A DNA stretch of 64,000 bases, from the NCBI GenBank assembly GCA_003427395.1, contig BFEA01000025.1:2297904-2361903 (forward strand), read 5' to 3'. Under the pieces are notes generated by a model. The model saw only the letters and a list, made by a program, of their open reading frames with translations, did not search any database and had not been told where the DNA came from. Of this stretch, positions 20,960 to 31,990 are shown piece by piece (position 1 is the first letter of the stretch; each line of letters starts with the position of its first letter). The position numbers and the translations under genes are program-made. The DNA comes from Chara braunii (taxonomy: Eukaryota > Streptophyta > Charophyceae > Charales > Characeae).

Positions 20960-22480
20960 AATCAGAACGACTACCTTGGACCTCTACATGAAGGAACAAC
21001 TTAAACGAATTAGGAATGCAGATGAGGAAGGAGTCAAAGTCGAGACTTGTTCGGACAAGAAATAGGTCGAGAGAGTCATTCGGGATAGAAAGGAAACATC
21101 GGGGATAACTAAGTTTATTATCTCTCGTTCTTTTATATTCCGCTTCTTTTTCGACCTCGGTTACTTTTCCCATTCATAATCCGGTTGTGCCCTATCAGAC
21201 AGGTGAAAACATCACAAAGAAAACATTCAACATTTTCACTATTTCAATCAGTAAAACTTGAATTTCTCTTCCCAGTACTTTTCCCCTTTCACACACCTGC
21301 ATGCAGAGCAAAGTCAACATTCAACGAGTTCAACCACAAAAGCATCATCCGAGTCAAACCCAGAGTCCCACACAAGCGTGCCTCTCACACCTTCCTTCCT
21401 TTAAACCTTTCCCTGAGCACCCAAAACAAAAAGAGAAGGGTCATACAACGTGTGGGTGCACACAGGTGTGAGGGATCCATGCCAACCACTTACCTTGAGT
21501 AGCGTAAGTTACTAGTCCCAGTCGACAACCAACTCACTAGTATTTTTTGCGGCAATTTCAGATGCAAAGGCGACAAGTCCCACTTAGCTCCAAGCAGTCC
21601 CACGTCTGCGCCAAATAGTTTTAAGTGGTCTACGTTGGTACCAACTGGTACCGAGTGGTTCGCAGCGATACCCACTACTCTAAAGTAATCCCAGGTGGTC
21701 CCACGTCCTCCTTTCTCACTTCCAGATGATGTCGTTTGTCAAAACAGCCTCTCCTGGTTCTCACAAAAATTAAAGGACCATCTAACTCACTCACGTGCCC
21801 CACCGGTCCCACTGGTCCCACCTAGACAATGCACGATGTCCCGCCTTCTGTTGACGTCGAGGAAAAAATAAAATGTCCCCTCCCACTAGTTTTCACTAAA
21901 TAGCGGTATTTTATGACGTCGCTATCGACAACCAATACTTTCCTTCCACTTAGTTTGACCTGACGGCCTTGAATTTCGGCAGCATAACACTGCCAAAATT
22001 ATCACTGTTTGCGTCAGAAATTTTCGGCAACACTTTCCCACAGTAGCGGGGGAAATAGCTTGTCGTTATTTTGTTGACCCTGGTGCCGCCGCTAATAACT
22101 TTGTCATCCGCCTCTTACTGCCGTAAAAATTCGGCACGCAGGTGAAAAAACAGCTTGTCGTAGACTTGGTCTACGGTACCGCCGTCAACAACTTTGCCGC
22201 CTCTTACCCGCCGTGGTAAAATTTTGGCAGCCTCTAAAGTGGGAAAAATGGCTGGCCAAAATTAGTAAAATTTGGGGCATAGGCCCAAATTACACTCTGC
22301 CACACCATCGTAGTCCCACAGCATCCCTGGGTCAGAACCGTGGGACCAGCACCAGCCAGAGGGGAGGGGTGCAGAGTGTTTCCTGCCTTGGCTATGGCTA
22401 CCCAACTCCTTTCCTCGCGCTCCTCTGCAGATCTATAGCCTCCCCCCACGTTGCCTTAGGCAGCACCTCCAGCAGCCAGC
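20960..22480. other. No gene seen; degenerate repeats
   Basis: 21525-21720 is built from AGTCCCA and GTGGTC-like words. 21990-22230 is an imperfect tandem pair of about 130 bp sharing AGCTTGTCGT and AACTTTG-C-GCCTCTTAC. No recognisable protein. Confidence 0.45.
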
Positions 22481-23618
22481 AACACTCAAGTGTGCTCGTC
22501 ACACACTGGCATCACGAGTGCTTTGTGTAGTAGCTGGGGGACAGTTGCCTGTTCTATAGTGGCTGAGGAGGGCTGGACGTCACTCCAGCCCCAGGCAAAA
22601 TCGCGTGCTCACAGTGAGCCCTTGATCTGGCCAAGATTCAGGGCTAACTGCGGCCACACCTCAGCCACGGCCTTAGTGAGGGCAGTTTCTTTAACTGCCC
22701 TCATTTTCTTTTTCTTTTCTTTTGCCCAGTTATCTCGGAATTTCACGAGGTAGCTGGCCTTTTGTCATTTCCAAAAGTGTTTTTCTTTTATTTTTCTGAT
22801 AAGGGGTTGAAGAGATACAACCTCTTTCAGTTTGATGTATCTGGACCCTTTTTCCATGGCAAATACATCGCGGAGAAGGTTGTACTTAGCCTTTTCCTTT
22901 TATGACCCCTCAATTTTCAGGCTCCCTCTAAAAACGGGAGCCTGACAGTTAACTCTGGTAGCTTCTGCCAGAGGTAGCACCACCTGAGGACAAGTGTCCT
23001 CACACGAAATAAAGAAAAACAATCGGAAAGAAAAATAAAAATAAAGCTAATTCTAACTATACTGCACATGACCCTTACCTCAACCAAGTGCATGATCTTG
23101 CATGCAACGGCCCTCCCACCTTTTGCTTTGCCCTCCCCTGAAAACAGGGAGGGTGGTTGTCAGTTTGGGAGGAGTAGGACCTCCCCCTCCCATCTCTCAC
23201 GTTCCTCCTCTCTTCCCAACCCCTTCAATCCGTCCTTTACGGGGGTACTGTGGGCCGCGAGATTCAATATCTTACGACCACAGTAAGTCTTCCCAAAACG
23301 AAATGGGAGCATTTGTGCTCCCACATAGTCTAAAAGACTGTTCTTCTTTCTTTTGTTCTCACGAGGTTGTTGCCTCGTTCATTTTTCTTTTTATTTTTTA
23401 TTATTTTTTTTTATACAGTTTTAGCTTGTTTCATCCCTTTCCGTTTTCTTTTGCTGGTTGTGTCCCAATGATTGCGAACTGGGAGGAAGAAAACGAAAAA
23501 AAAAAAAAAAAAAAAACTTGCATGCGAATGATGTGCTAACGCCCTAAAAAACGGGCGTCTGCACACCCCCACAACTTGGGGGTAGATTCATTCAATTTTT
23601 TTCATCCTTAGTTGTAGG

Positions 23619-23619
23619 G

Positions 23620-23660
<41 letters not shown>
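23619..23660 (+). repeat. (GTT)n microsatellite
   Basis: About fourteen GTT units within the hairpin-dense block. Confidence 0.9.
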
Positions 23661-23661
<1 letters not shown>

Positions 23662-23779
23662 CTGTCGCAGGTTGGGAGTTTTCGCCTGTTCGTTGAGAAC
23701 GAACGGGTACATCAAATGAGAAAAGGAGGACGAGGGGAAAATAAGAATCTAAAAAAAAAAAATCTAAGAAAATCTAAAA

Positions 23780-23791
23780 AAAAATAAAGAA

Positions 23792-23829
<38 letters not shown>

Positions 23830-23866
23830 GGCGCATAAAAAAAAAATACTATAAGTCTCTTTTTTT

Positions 23867-23906
<40 letters not shown>
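23780..23906. repeat. Long poly(A) tract followed by poly(T) tract
   Basis: A tract of about 40 A residues (near 23792-23828) and one of about 47 T residues (near 23860-23906) face each other across 30 bp. Together they could form an A/T hairpin or mark two tailed insertions in opposite orientation. Confidence 0.7.
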
Positions 23907-23909
<3 letters not shown>

Positions 23910-24839
23910 ATGATGTCGTTGGCATAAGCCAACGGCCACAGTAACCTCCGCCAGCCTTGCTGGCATTTCCCCCCCCACTTGCCTTCCGATATGTAGACCC
24001 AGGTACGATTCCTATCGGGGAATCAAAAAATTTGGACCATTTGCTCGATTTACGGGTGCCATCCTCGTGTAGGGGCTGTGCTATAGTCGCGCGGCCGTTC
24101 TCAGCCGCGAGATCAGGAAATGACCACGCTTCAATCACGGGAGCTAGTCTCGTCGCCCTTCTACTTGAAGGGTAACAACCCAGCAGGTCGCCGGGTTCAG
24201 GCCAACGGGCAACTCTAAAAAGGAGCTACCCCGGTAGGTCATCGTCAAATTTGATCCCAGTGTCAATTGGGTGGAAGTTCTGTGCGATACCTACTGGGCT
24301 AGCTCCTATCGCGAAAGTTATCCCTGCCGCTCTTCTATTTGAAGAGCTGCGGCCCAGTAGGCCGCTTATTCCCTGGCGCAGGCCGGCGCAATAATGCCTT
24401 CCTCTTTTCTGCGCAGATGCATTCTGCCTACCTCGTTTAAAGTCAGTCGCCCTGCCACCGGATCACCCGGTTTTGGTCCAGTAGGCCTGGCAATCCACCT
24501 CTCTTCCTCGTGGTTTGCCTTGGACCCCTGACGTTCATCTTTCTAGAAATAACACGACAGTCTAGCCGCGTTAGCTCTTCTCATTGTCGCCATACCCCTC
24601 ACGGGGCTATATTTTTCGTTTTTTTAGTCATGAATTGCGTGGTTATCAAAGTTATATTTATTTTAGTATTTTCTCAATCATTTTATCTCTTTCCGACCTT
24701 ATTTCAGTGTAAGAGTGCCCGGTTGAGTCGAAATACAGTTCAACAGCGTTTTCATTTCATCAAACCAAATCTTTTCAAAACAAACTTACTTCAGTGTTTG
24801 GACATCGTCCGACATTGAAAAAATACATGGCAGATACCC

Positions 24840-26951
24840 TTGTCAGGGTTTCTGTCCCGACACCACGTACTCAAAGATTGTAAAACATGGTTCAAGTGCG
24901 GGGGATCGCTTGTAATCCAGTATATCGTCTCATGGAAACCCAAGTGTCATTTTCAGAAATGCCTGTTGATCTCCCTCCTGAAAAATTCACGTGTCATCGA
25001 AAGAATTGTGAAGTGGGACATGCGCTCTATACTTCGATTATATAATGTTATCAAAGACTTCTCGAACAGGTCAACGAGGAAGTATCTTTGTAGGTTGATC
25101 TCTCAAATTGTTTTGAATAAGTTTGGTCTTAGTCTGAGTGTTGTCTTGCTAATCAGAGTCAAATTTGATGACAGAATTAGCATTTGTGAATTACGTAAGG
25201 TAACTAATGACATTTTTATCAGTTATGACTTACCCTCTTTCTTCTTACGTAGGGCTCGAAGGAAGACTCCGATCGTCGGGAAGAAAAATCGAATGGTTGG
25301 CGAGTTGTTGTACAATCACAGGGAATTGAGTACTTGTAATGTGTCGACCTATCGCTTTACAGAACTCCCCTTGGCACGTATGGATAGGCACGTGCACTTT
25401 CATTTGAAGAAGGCTTTCGTGGATCACCATCTGTTAACCAATGCTAATAACATTGCAATTGCACATAAGTCTGACGGAGTGTTGGCTTTGAGCTCGGACG
25501 TTGAAAAAGGTTTTGGGAGTTGGAGAAACGTTCAGGTAAGCTATCTCGCATATCGATTAATGTGTAGTCATCTTGTATGATCTCATATAGTGATGCAGGA
25601 TGCTCTCGATTCTATACTCGTGATGTCATGAAGTTGAAACAACAATTTGATGGGTTGGTTCTTACTCCCCTCGATCGTGTAACCGGGGGCAGTTGTTGTG
25701 ATGTGCCCAAACATCTATTACGAGGTGATGATGAATACGTTCGTCAGAAACCCGAGGTACACGATTGTTTCTGTTATGGAATCTGGGGTACTGCGTGAAG
25801 TAAGGGAGAACATGATGCCGGTTGGGCTGCAGAAGTTCGTCCGTTGGGACAACTCTGGATCGGTGGGCTCAACCTATGTTATGCCTAAAGATAAGGATCT
25901 GACAAGGTATCGCCCTATCTGCCCTTCCTATAATGAACCCATGGTTCGCATTGGGAGGGTTGTTGCTACGGGACTGAATTTCCTTTTGTCAAGAATGCCT
26001 ACCAATTGTCATTTCAACTTTCCGGTTGTCTCGCAGCTGACGACGAAATTGAACCATGCTAGTTCTAGGGTATACTGACTTGGACGTCCGACTAGTCTCA
26101 CTGCAGATTGCTATGATATTAAGAATATGTTTAGCAGATTACCCCATGCTGATATCGTGAATGTGGCACGATGGTTACTAGACCCTCATTCGAGGAAGGG
26201 CCAACATTTTGTCAGAGTCAACACGAGAGGTCGTGGTGCTTCTTTCGGTAGCACTTCTGGAGCCGATCATTGGAGGATAATAGAGTTTGGTGACCTGCTA
26301 AAGTTGCAGCACACCTACACTTACACCACGACTGTTTTGCTCAGACAGGATGTTGGGATACCTATTGGAAAGAGTACTAGCCCTCCGTTGACATGTATTT
26401 TGTGCGCTTATGCGGAGTGTATATTCTTGAATAGTCTGGGACGTTATGCCCGTTATGAGTTTGGCATCCAGCTGGTTGATGATTTAACGTTTGTAATTGC
26501 ATCCCTCTCCGGAGAAACTTTGGAATGGGTGCTGCAATGTTTTTCGAAGTGCTACCCGCCGAATCTCACCTTGAAACAAACTGATGCGGGGGATAGTAAT
26601 TTGTACTTCCTGGGCTGTGAGGTTAGGTGCTCCAACACCTACATTCGGAATGTTCAACTTTCGCGTAACGAGACTAGCTTGTGGACACTGGACAATCAAG
26701 AATTCTAAACGGGGCAGTCCTTCTCATGGGGTACTAAGCAGCAAAAAAGTGCAGCGATTGGTAGATACCTCCACCGGATCGATCAGAACACCGCAATTCG
26801 AAGTGATATTATTGGGCGAGCGCTGTCATTAAGACTCGAACTAAGAAGGAAGGACGTCCCGGCTAGCTTTTTCGAGAGAAGTCCGCAAACATTTGCGTTT
26901 CGGCGAGGCTTGATTTGGAAGCAGACTATGAAACTAGTGACGGGTTGGTGA
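24840..26951 (+). pseudogene. Decayed reverse transcriptase (retroelement), copy 1
   Basis: One frame runs nearly throughout. RT landmarks in order: DGLVLTPLDR (frame shifted, about 25645-25680), PKDKDLTRYRPI (25882-25920), the catalytic DIKNMF of motif A (26115-26132), GIPIGKSTSPP of motif B (about 26354-26389), QLVDDL of motif C with LVDD in place of YADD (26472-26483), and YFLGCEV. A basic C-terminal tail follows to 26951. Breaks: a frameshift between about 25600 and 25692 and stops near 26076 and 26706. A possible 63-bp GT-AG intron lies at 25536-25598 (GTAAGC to TGATGCAG). No endonuclease, integrase or RNase H domain was recognised. The family is uncertain: Penelope-like or another non-LTR lineage. 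The upstream hairpin block may belong to the same element. Confidence 0.75.
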
Positions 26952-27235
26952 GCATTTAGACAGGGTTTTGTCACTTCCACCTAGTATCGTAGTGTGGTTT
27001 TTCGAGTGAAGTCGTCGCATATAGTTGGCACTACTGTAATTTTGTCCTTTGGTTGAGATTTGCCTTTGTACCCTCGGACGAGTGGACTTTTCGACTACGT
27101 CGCTTCATGAGGGACTAGTTCATGACTCTTCAGGCGGTCCTGGGCTTTACTCTGAGTCTGATTGTTTTAACAAATAGAACCTTTGTTTTTTTTTTTAACG
27201 TAGGACATCTGGACCGGGGCGGTACGAGGCCCGGT

Positions 27236-27752
27236 AGTGGGTAGCATATTTTGGACACAACACCATGCATACCTATACTATATAGTGTGTGATTACGACT
27301 GTCTCAATCTCTTACGATGCACTCACTGCCATCCGCGGCGATGATCGTTGGGTACGTGGATAAATGGTTGTTGAATGTAAAAAATATAGGTTGTTTAAAA
27401 TCGATAGTCGTCTTGCCAAAAATATTCAATTGTTGTTTGAATGGTGTAGTCAAATAGTTGAAAAACAAAAACACAATTCTCAGCTAAAAAATTGAGGCCT
27501 TTGGTCGGTGGCGTTATCTCATTGGAGTATAGCCAAGTGGAAAGGCATCGGTTTTTGATACCGACATGCAAAGGTTTGAATCCTTTTAGTCGAGCGATTA
27601 ATTCCAATTCAGTTATTATTTTGAAAGCTGACGTATTATAGTGGGTAGCATATTTTGGACACAACACCATGCATACACATACTATATAGTGTATGATTAC
27701 GACTGTCTCAATCTCTTACAATACACTCACCCGCGATGATGATCGTTGGGTA
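27236..27752 (+). repeat. 120-bp direct repeats around a mitochondrial insert
   Basis: GGGTAGCATATTTTGGACAC to GATCGTTGGGTACGTG occurs at 27236-27354 and again at 27640-27752 with few differences. Between them is a 285-bp segment containing the trnQ relic. The arrangement is a long duplication at the insertion site, or LTR-like ends. Confidence 0.75.
27523..27594 (+). pseudogene. trnQ: Mitochondrial-type tRNA-Gln(UUG) relic
   Basis: The 72-nt sequence matches plant mitochondrial trnQ: TGGAGTATAGCCAAGTGG, then AAGGCATCGG, the anticodon loop with TTG, and AAAGGTTTGAATCCTTT as T arm. The anticodon stem is fully paired (TCGGT/ACCGA). The acceptor stem has two C-to-G changes on its 3' side (expected ACTCCA, found AGTCGA), which break two pairs, and the T loop reads TTTGAAT for TTCGAAT. 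It is therefore a nuclear copy of mitochondrial DNA that has begun to decay. Confidence 0.8.
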
Positions 27753-28023
27753 CGTGAAATGTTTCGGTGGTCCTTAGGGAAGTGCAATGTTAAAAGGTTG
27801 TAACGAGGTTCTTTCTTACGCACTATACTGTTTAGTCACCCGCTTCCGTGTGTGTTGACTTGACTCCCTTATATGTACTTGAAATGTGATATGATGATAT
27901 GATGACGCCCGTGCTATCCGGGCGCGAGCAAAAAAACAAACTTTTTTTTTTTTTTTGCCTTTCTGCACTCTCCTAGAAGGCCCCAAATCCGGGTTCGTTT
28001 CCTTTTTTGAGAGTTGGCTATCA

Positions 28024-28209
<186 letters not shown>

Positions 28210-28254
28210 TTAAACGGGCTACGAATGGTTAAAGAGAATCCTTTCGTGTGGCTT

Positions 28255-28460
28255 TGTTTTTTTTTATCTCCGATTCGGAGAGGAATTCCGATTTGACCCT
28301 GAGCCAAAAGTTGTTTGTATTGCAATTCTACACAACATATTTATTTTCTGGAATTTTTAAACTTTTATTTTTATTTATTATTATTATTATTTTGCCCGGC
28401 CGGACACCCAAGCGTTTATCCGACAGAGCACAAGTTAGGTACCCGGGCTCCCAAAAAAAC
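28255..28460 (-). mobile_element. hAT-like MITE, copy F, heavily diverged
   Basis: Keeps GATTTGACCCTGAGCCAAAAG and a TTGCCCGGCCGGAC end, but neither terminal repeat is intact. Confidence 0.45.
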
Positions 28461-28699
28461 AACCTAGAACTGGACTACTTTACCTCACATTAAACTTCTT
28501 TATAAAAATTAAAATAAAAAATAAAACAAAAATATATTAATAATCTCTCACTGTTACCGACTCATATATACATACAGTGAGACTCAAACGAAACAATTTG
28601 TCAAAACCCCTCGTTTGTTGTCCTCATCTGCCCTCTCTGCTGACAATTTAATGTACAATGTTGTTTCATAATACATATATGTATAGATATACACGTTTA

Positions 28700-30830
28700 C
28701 CAGCCCATACGTACAAAGGTCCCCAGGCCGACCTCCGTACGTACGTGCGTTCGCGGTCCCGTTTGGGGTCCGAACACGAAGACGTTCGGTCCTGACCAAA
28801 AATCCTTTCAAGGCGTAAAAATAAATATTTTTTTCTGCATTGTTTTCTTTAGGTTCTCTATGATGTGAGGTAAATTTTGAAGTTATTTGTTTAGCCAACA
28901 AAAAAACACAAATCGCCAAAGATGCCGGTGTCAAAACGTTTTTCAATTTTTACTTTTTTTTCACTTTACTTCAAGCCTAAAATAATTTATTATTATTATT
29001 AAATAAATTTAATCATTTTCGTATTATGTGAAGGACACATCTATAATTTTTCAAAGCATATGGTTCTACCCACGGTTGCCAGGCAACGTACTCTGGCCCC
29101 TAAGCTGACCCTCCACTGTTCGGGCGTTCCGGTCCCCGTACAAAGCCCGAACCTGAAGGGGTTCGGATCCCCCCACAATTATTTTGGCACCTAAATATTC
29201 TTATTTTTTCCTGAAACTTTTTATGTAGGTTCTTTGTGACAAAAGGTATTTCCCTCTTGATTTTGAAGCCATTCTGTTGAGCCCCCCCCACAAAAAAAAA
29301 AATCGGCGAAGATCGTCGTGTTGAAACTTTGCTTGCCCAATCACAAATTTGACTTTTTTTTCTTTTCACTTTTTGTTTTTCCTTTATTTCGGGGCATGTA
29401 AAAAACTATTATTTTTTCAAACTTTTTGTATATTATCTTCTATTATGTAAGATACGCATACATAAATTTTCATGGCATTTGTCACTGACAAAATAAAATA
29501 AAAAATCACCAAAGATGGCGGCGTCAAAAACATGCTCGCGTACTCAATATTTTCAATCTTGTTTTTTTTTTTTTAATTTTCATTACGATTATTTATTTTT
29601 AGTATTCAATTTTTATTCCAAATTTGGTAAAGAATTTGGATGTAACGTTGAGGCAAATGTTGTTTAGTTTATCCAGCCTGCAAATCCGGTTTCGTCCGGG
29701 CAACATTATCCAGCTTACAAATCCGAATAAATAAAAGAGTGTTTGGATATTCGGATGTGCTACTTAACTAAATTTATTTCTCGTTTCATTTTTTCTTATT
29801 TCTATTATCAATATTTATTTTTCATATTTTATTTTCGTTTCACACTTGGCAAGGCATCTGGATGTAATGCTCATACAAATGTTGTTTATTTTAGTATTCT
29901 TCATAACATATCCTCACGTACTCCCGTACGATCTGGCATTCGGGTTCAAGCATTCGGCCTGTCCCAAATGCCAGTTAGGGTTACCAGTGTTCGGGTTTCG
30001 CAAAACTCTTGATCCCGAACCTGCCGAACGTTCGGCCCCATTTGGGAATGCGTCTGCCCGCCCGTGCCAAATGCGAACTAAAAAAAAAAAAAAAAAAAAA
30101 AAAAAGTATGCAAAAAAATAAACCGAACAATACCTTTCTCGGCCTTTTGGCTAAGATCAAGTGTAGTATCTGTTCTGATCAGTTCAATATATGATCCGTG
30201 GTCCATTGGGCCACTACGATATTAAATTTATTTTTCTGGGCTGCGAAGGGGTCATATGGGTAGGCTTGCCTGCTCAACCCCTTCAGCGTTGGCACTGTAT
30301 TACACTGCAGCAGAGTGTAATACAAATTCCTTGTCGAATGTGAAATACAAATAAAATAAGAAAAAATAATAATAAGTTAATAACAAGAAAAACAATTGAT
30401 AAAAAAATAAGTTAGCGAATGGGCGAGCCCGTTTTCGACACAACCATCTTTGCCAATTTCTCATTTCTTCTTGGGCTAAATCTCATAGTTTTTTTTTTTT
30501 TTTCAATAATAAAATATTTGAGGTACCAAACTAAAATCAGAACAAAATGTCAAAAGTGAAAAACAAAACAAATCAGTGGCCGCACAAGTTTTGACACCGC
30601 CAACTTTGCCGATTTTCATTTTTTTCTGGTTTGACAAAATGCCTTCAGAATGTTTCTGCATGTAGCAAATATCATAGAGAAACAAATTCAACAAAAAAAA
30701 GAATGATTTTTCAAACCCTAAATATTTTTTAGTGGGGGCTGATCCCCTTCAGGGTCGGACCCCAAAAAGGACACCAAACAGCCGAACCTTCATGGGAGAC
30801 CCACAGGCCCCCCAACGCTCCGCCTGGTAA
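28700..30830. repeat. Cluster of family-2 repeats
   Basis: Partial copies at about 28700-28990, 29080-29380, 29600-29720, 29840-30129, 30327-30480 and 30590-30830. Each has a GC-rich part with CGTTCGG or GTTCGGG words, an A/T-rich part and a terminal zone with GTTTTCGACAC and TTTGCCGATTTTC. Family 2 shares the internal AATGTTGTTTA-GTTTATT core with the MITE family, so the two are related. The copy at 29840-30480 is interrupted by the U2 sequence. Confidence 0.55.
30130..30326 (+). ncRNA. U2: U2 spliceosomal snRNA, near-complete copy
   Basis: U2 snRNA pairs with the intron branch site in the spliceosome. The 197-nt sequence starts ATACCTTTCTCGG and carries the branch-site recognition GTGTAGTATC without change. 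Stem IIa still pairs, GATCA/TGATC, through a T-to-G change matched by A-to-C against the usual plant sequence. Stem IIb is GTGGTCC/GGGCCAC with one wobble. The Sm site AATTTATTTTTC follows, then stem III (GAAGGGGT/ACCCCTTC) and stem IV (TGTATTACACT/AGTGTAATACA). Length fits plant U2. The upstream side is repeat sequence with an A tract, and the plant USE (RTCCCACATCG) is not seen, so transcription is doubtful. It may be a recent retrocopy. Confidence 0.85.
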
Positions 30831-30839
30831 CCATGTATA

Positions 30840-31990
30840 TATTTATATACATATATCCTCACAAACATATATATATAAAAGGGCCTTTACCCTATTCAGG
30901 CCTTGTAAAAGTAAAGCTGCGTGAAGGGGTATCTCACCAGGACCCAGGAAACGTGAAAACAGATCAAAGGTCAAGTTCTCTGGTCAAAGGGCACATCTAA
31001 ACTAAAGCAAGAACTCATTGCCAAAGGTCATTGCCGGAGGTCATACATGTTCGCCAGGGGACACACATGTCATGTCTGTTTCAGATAGGGTTGTGTCTGT
31101 ACGTGCAGCCAGTGTGTCTGTTCGTGCAGAAAGAGATTGTCTATTCACACAATATAGATGTCTGTTCAGGCAGTAAGTGTGTCTGTTCGTCCAAAGTTGT
31201 GCCTGTTCAAAAGTAAGTCAATAAACAGAGTTCCAGTTCTGATCTAAGTCTAGGAGACCGTCCAGATCCAGACGTCCAAGTCCAAAATCCAGGACGAAGG
31301 GCCTCAGCAGCAGTAGACCTCATTGGGACAGTACCGGGACATATGCAATGCAGGGTAAGGGACAAAGGAAGGCCTGAATGAGCCAATGCAGACCCAGCGT
31401 GAGGAGGCCAGCACTATAAAGGAAGCAGCCAGCCTCATTCAACGCCAGATCTCTACTGGCATTCTGTGCGTGTCGAAGCACTTGTGCGCCAGCGAGAAGG
31501 AGCAGCGCTGGAGGATGAAGATGCGCTAGGAGAGGGAAGAAGACTGGGCGCTGGGAAGAGAAGCAGCCATAGCTGCCCAGCGAGTTAGTATTAGTCTTAA
31601 GATGGTTAGTAGTAGTCTTCTATGAGTAGCATTCAGAGTAGACACTTGAGAGAAAAGAGTTTGCATGCGTAGTAGGAAGGAGAAACTGAGACAGAGAGTG
31701 TGCAAGCAAGGGTCGGCTATGGTGAATACTTACCTGAGTTGGATATGATCTGCAAAGGTGGCACTAATGTGTAGAAGCCACATTGATAATTTGGATGAGA
31801 CATTTGTATTGCGCTGTTAAGCGCCTGAACTCAAAGAACTATGACACTCTATGTAATCATAGTTTTGATAATATAAGCTGCGCAACTTGGTTCTCTTCTT
31901 ACCTCTTTGTCAAGTGTGTGAAGTTTTCCATTCATTGTGTATGGCGATGGTGCCTGCTGTGAACACTCTTGCGTGAGTTGGTCTTCAGGA
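30840..31990. other. Promoter-like, possibly LTR sequence; no gene
   Basis: 31060-31210 is a degenerate repeat of GTGTCTGTTCGTGCAG. A TATA-like CTATAAA lies at 31413-31420, with GC-rich transcribed-looking sequence after it. This would suit a retrotransposon LTR, but I could not find its ends or a second copy. Confidence 0.3.

Larger units (their letters stand above)
22571..24361. other. Hairpin-dense block 2 (about 20 stem-loops)
   Basis: Perfect or nearly perfect stems occur about every 50-100 bp. Examples: GGCTGGA (22571-22590), TGAGGGCAGTT with 5-nt loop (22677-22703), CAGGCTCCC (22918-22944), TGAGGACA (22985-23002), CCCTCCCCTG (23131-23153), TACTGTGG (23246-23285), TGGGAGC (23304-23323), ACGAGG (23361-23378), CCTGTTCGTT (23685-23707), CGTTGGC (23917-23934), GCCAGC (23950-23964), CGCGGC (24090-24109), CCCTTC (24156-24172), GCTCTTC (24329-24347). 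By my rough count, stems of six or more pairs are several times commoner than chance. The block ends just upstream of the RT ORF. It may be a structured leader or a nest of palindromic mobile sequences. Confidence 0.65.

Noticed and set aside
31727-31760. ATACTTACCTG, identical to the 5' end of U1 snRNA
   Set aside because: Only these 11 bases match. The following sequence does not form U1 stem I and has no Sm site at the right place, so chance is likely.
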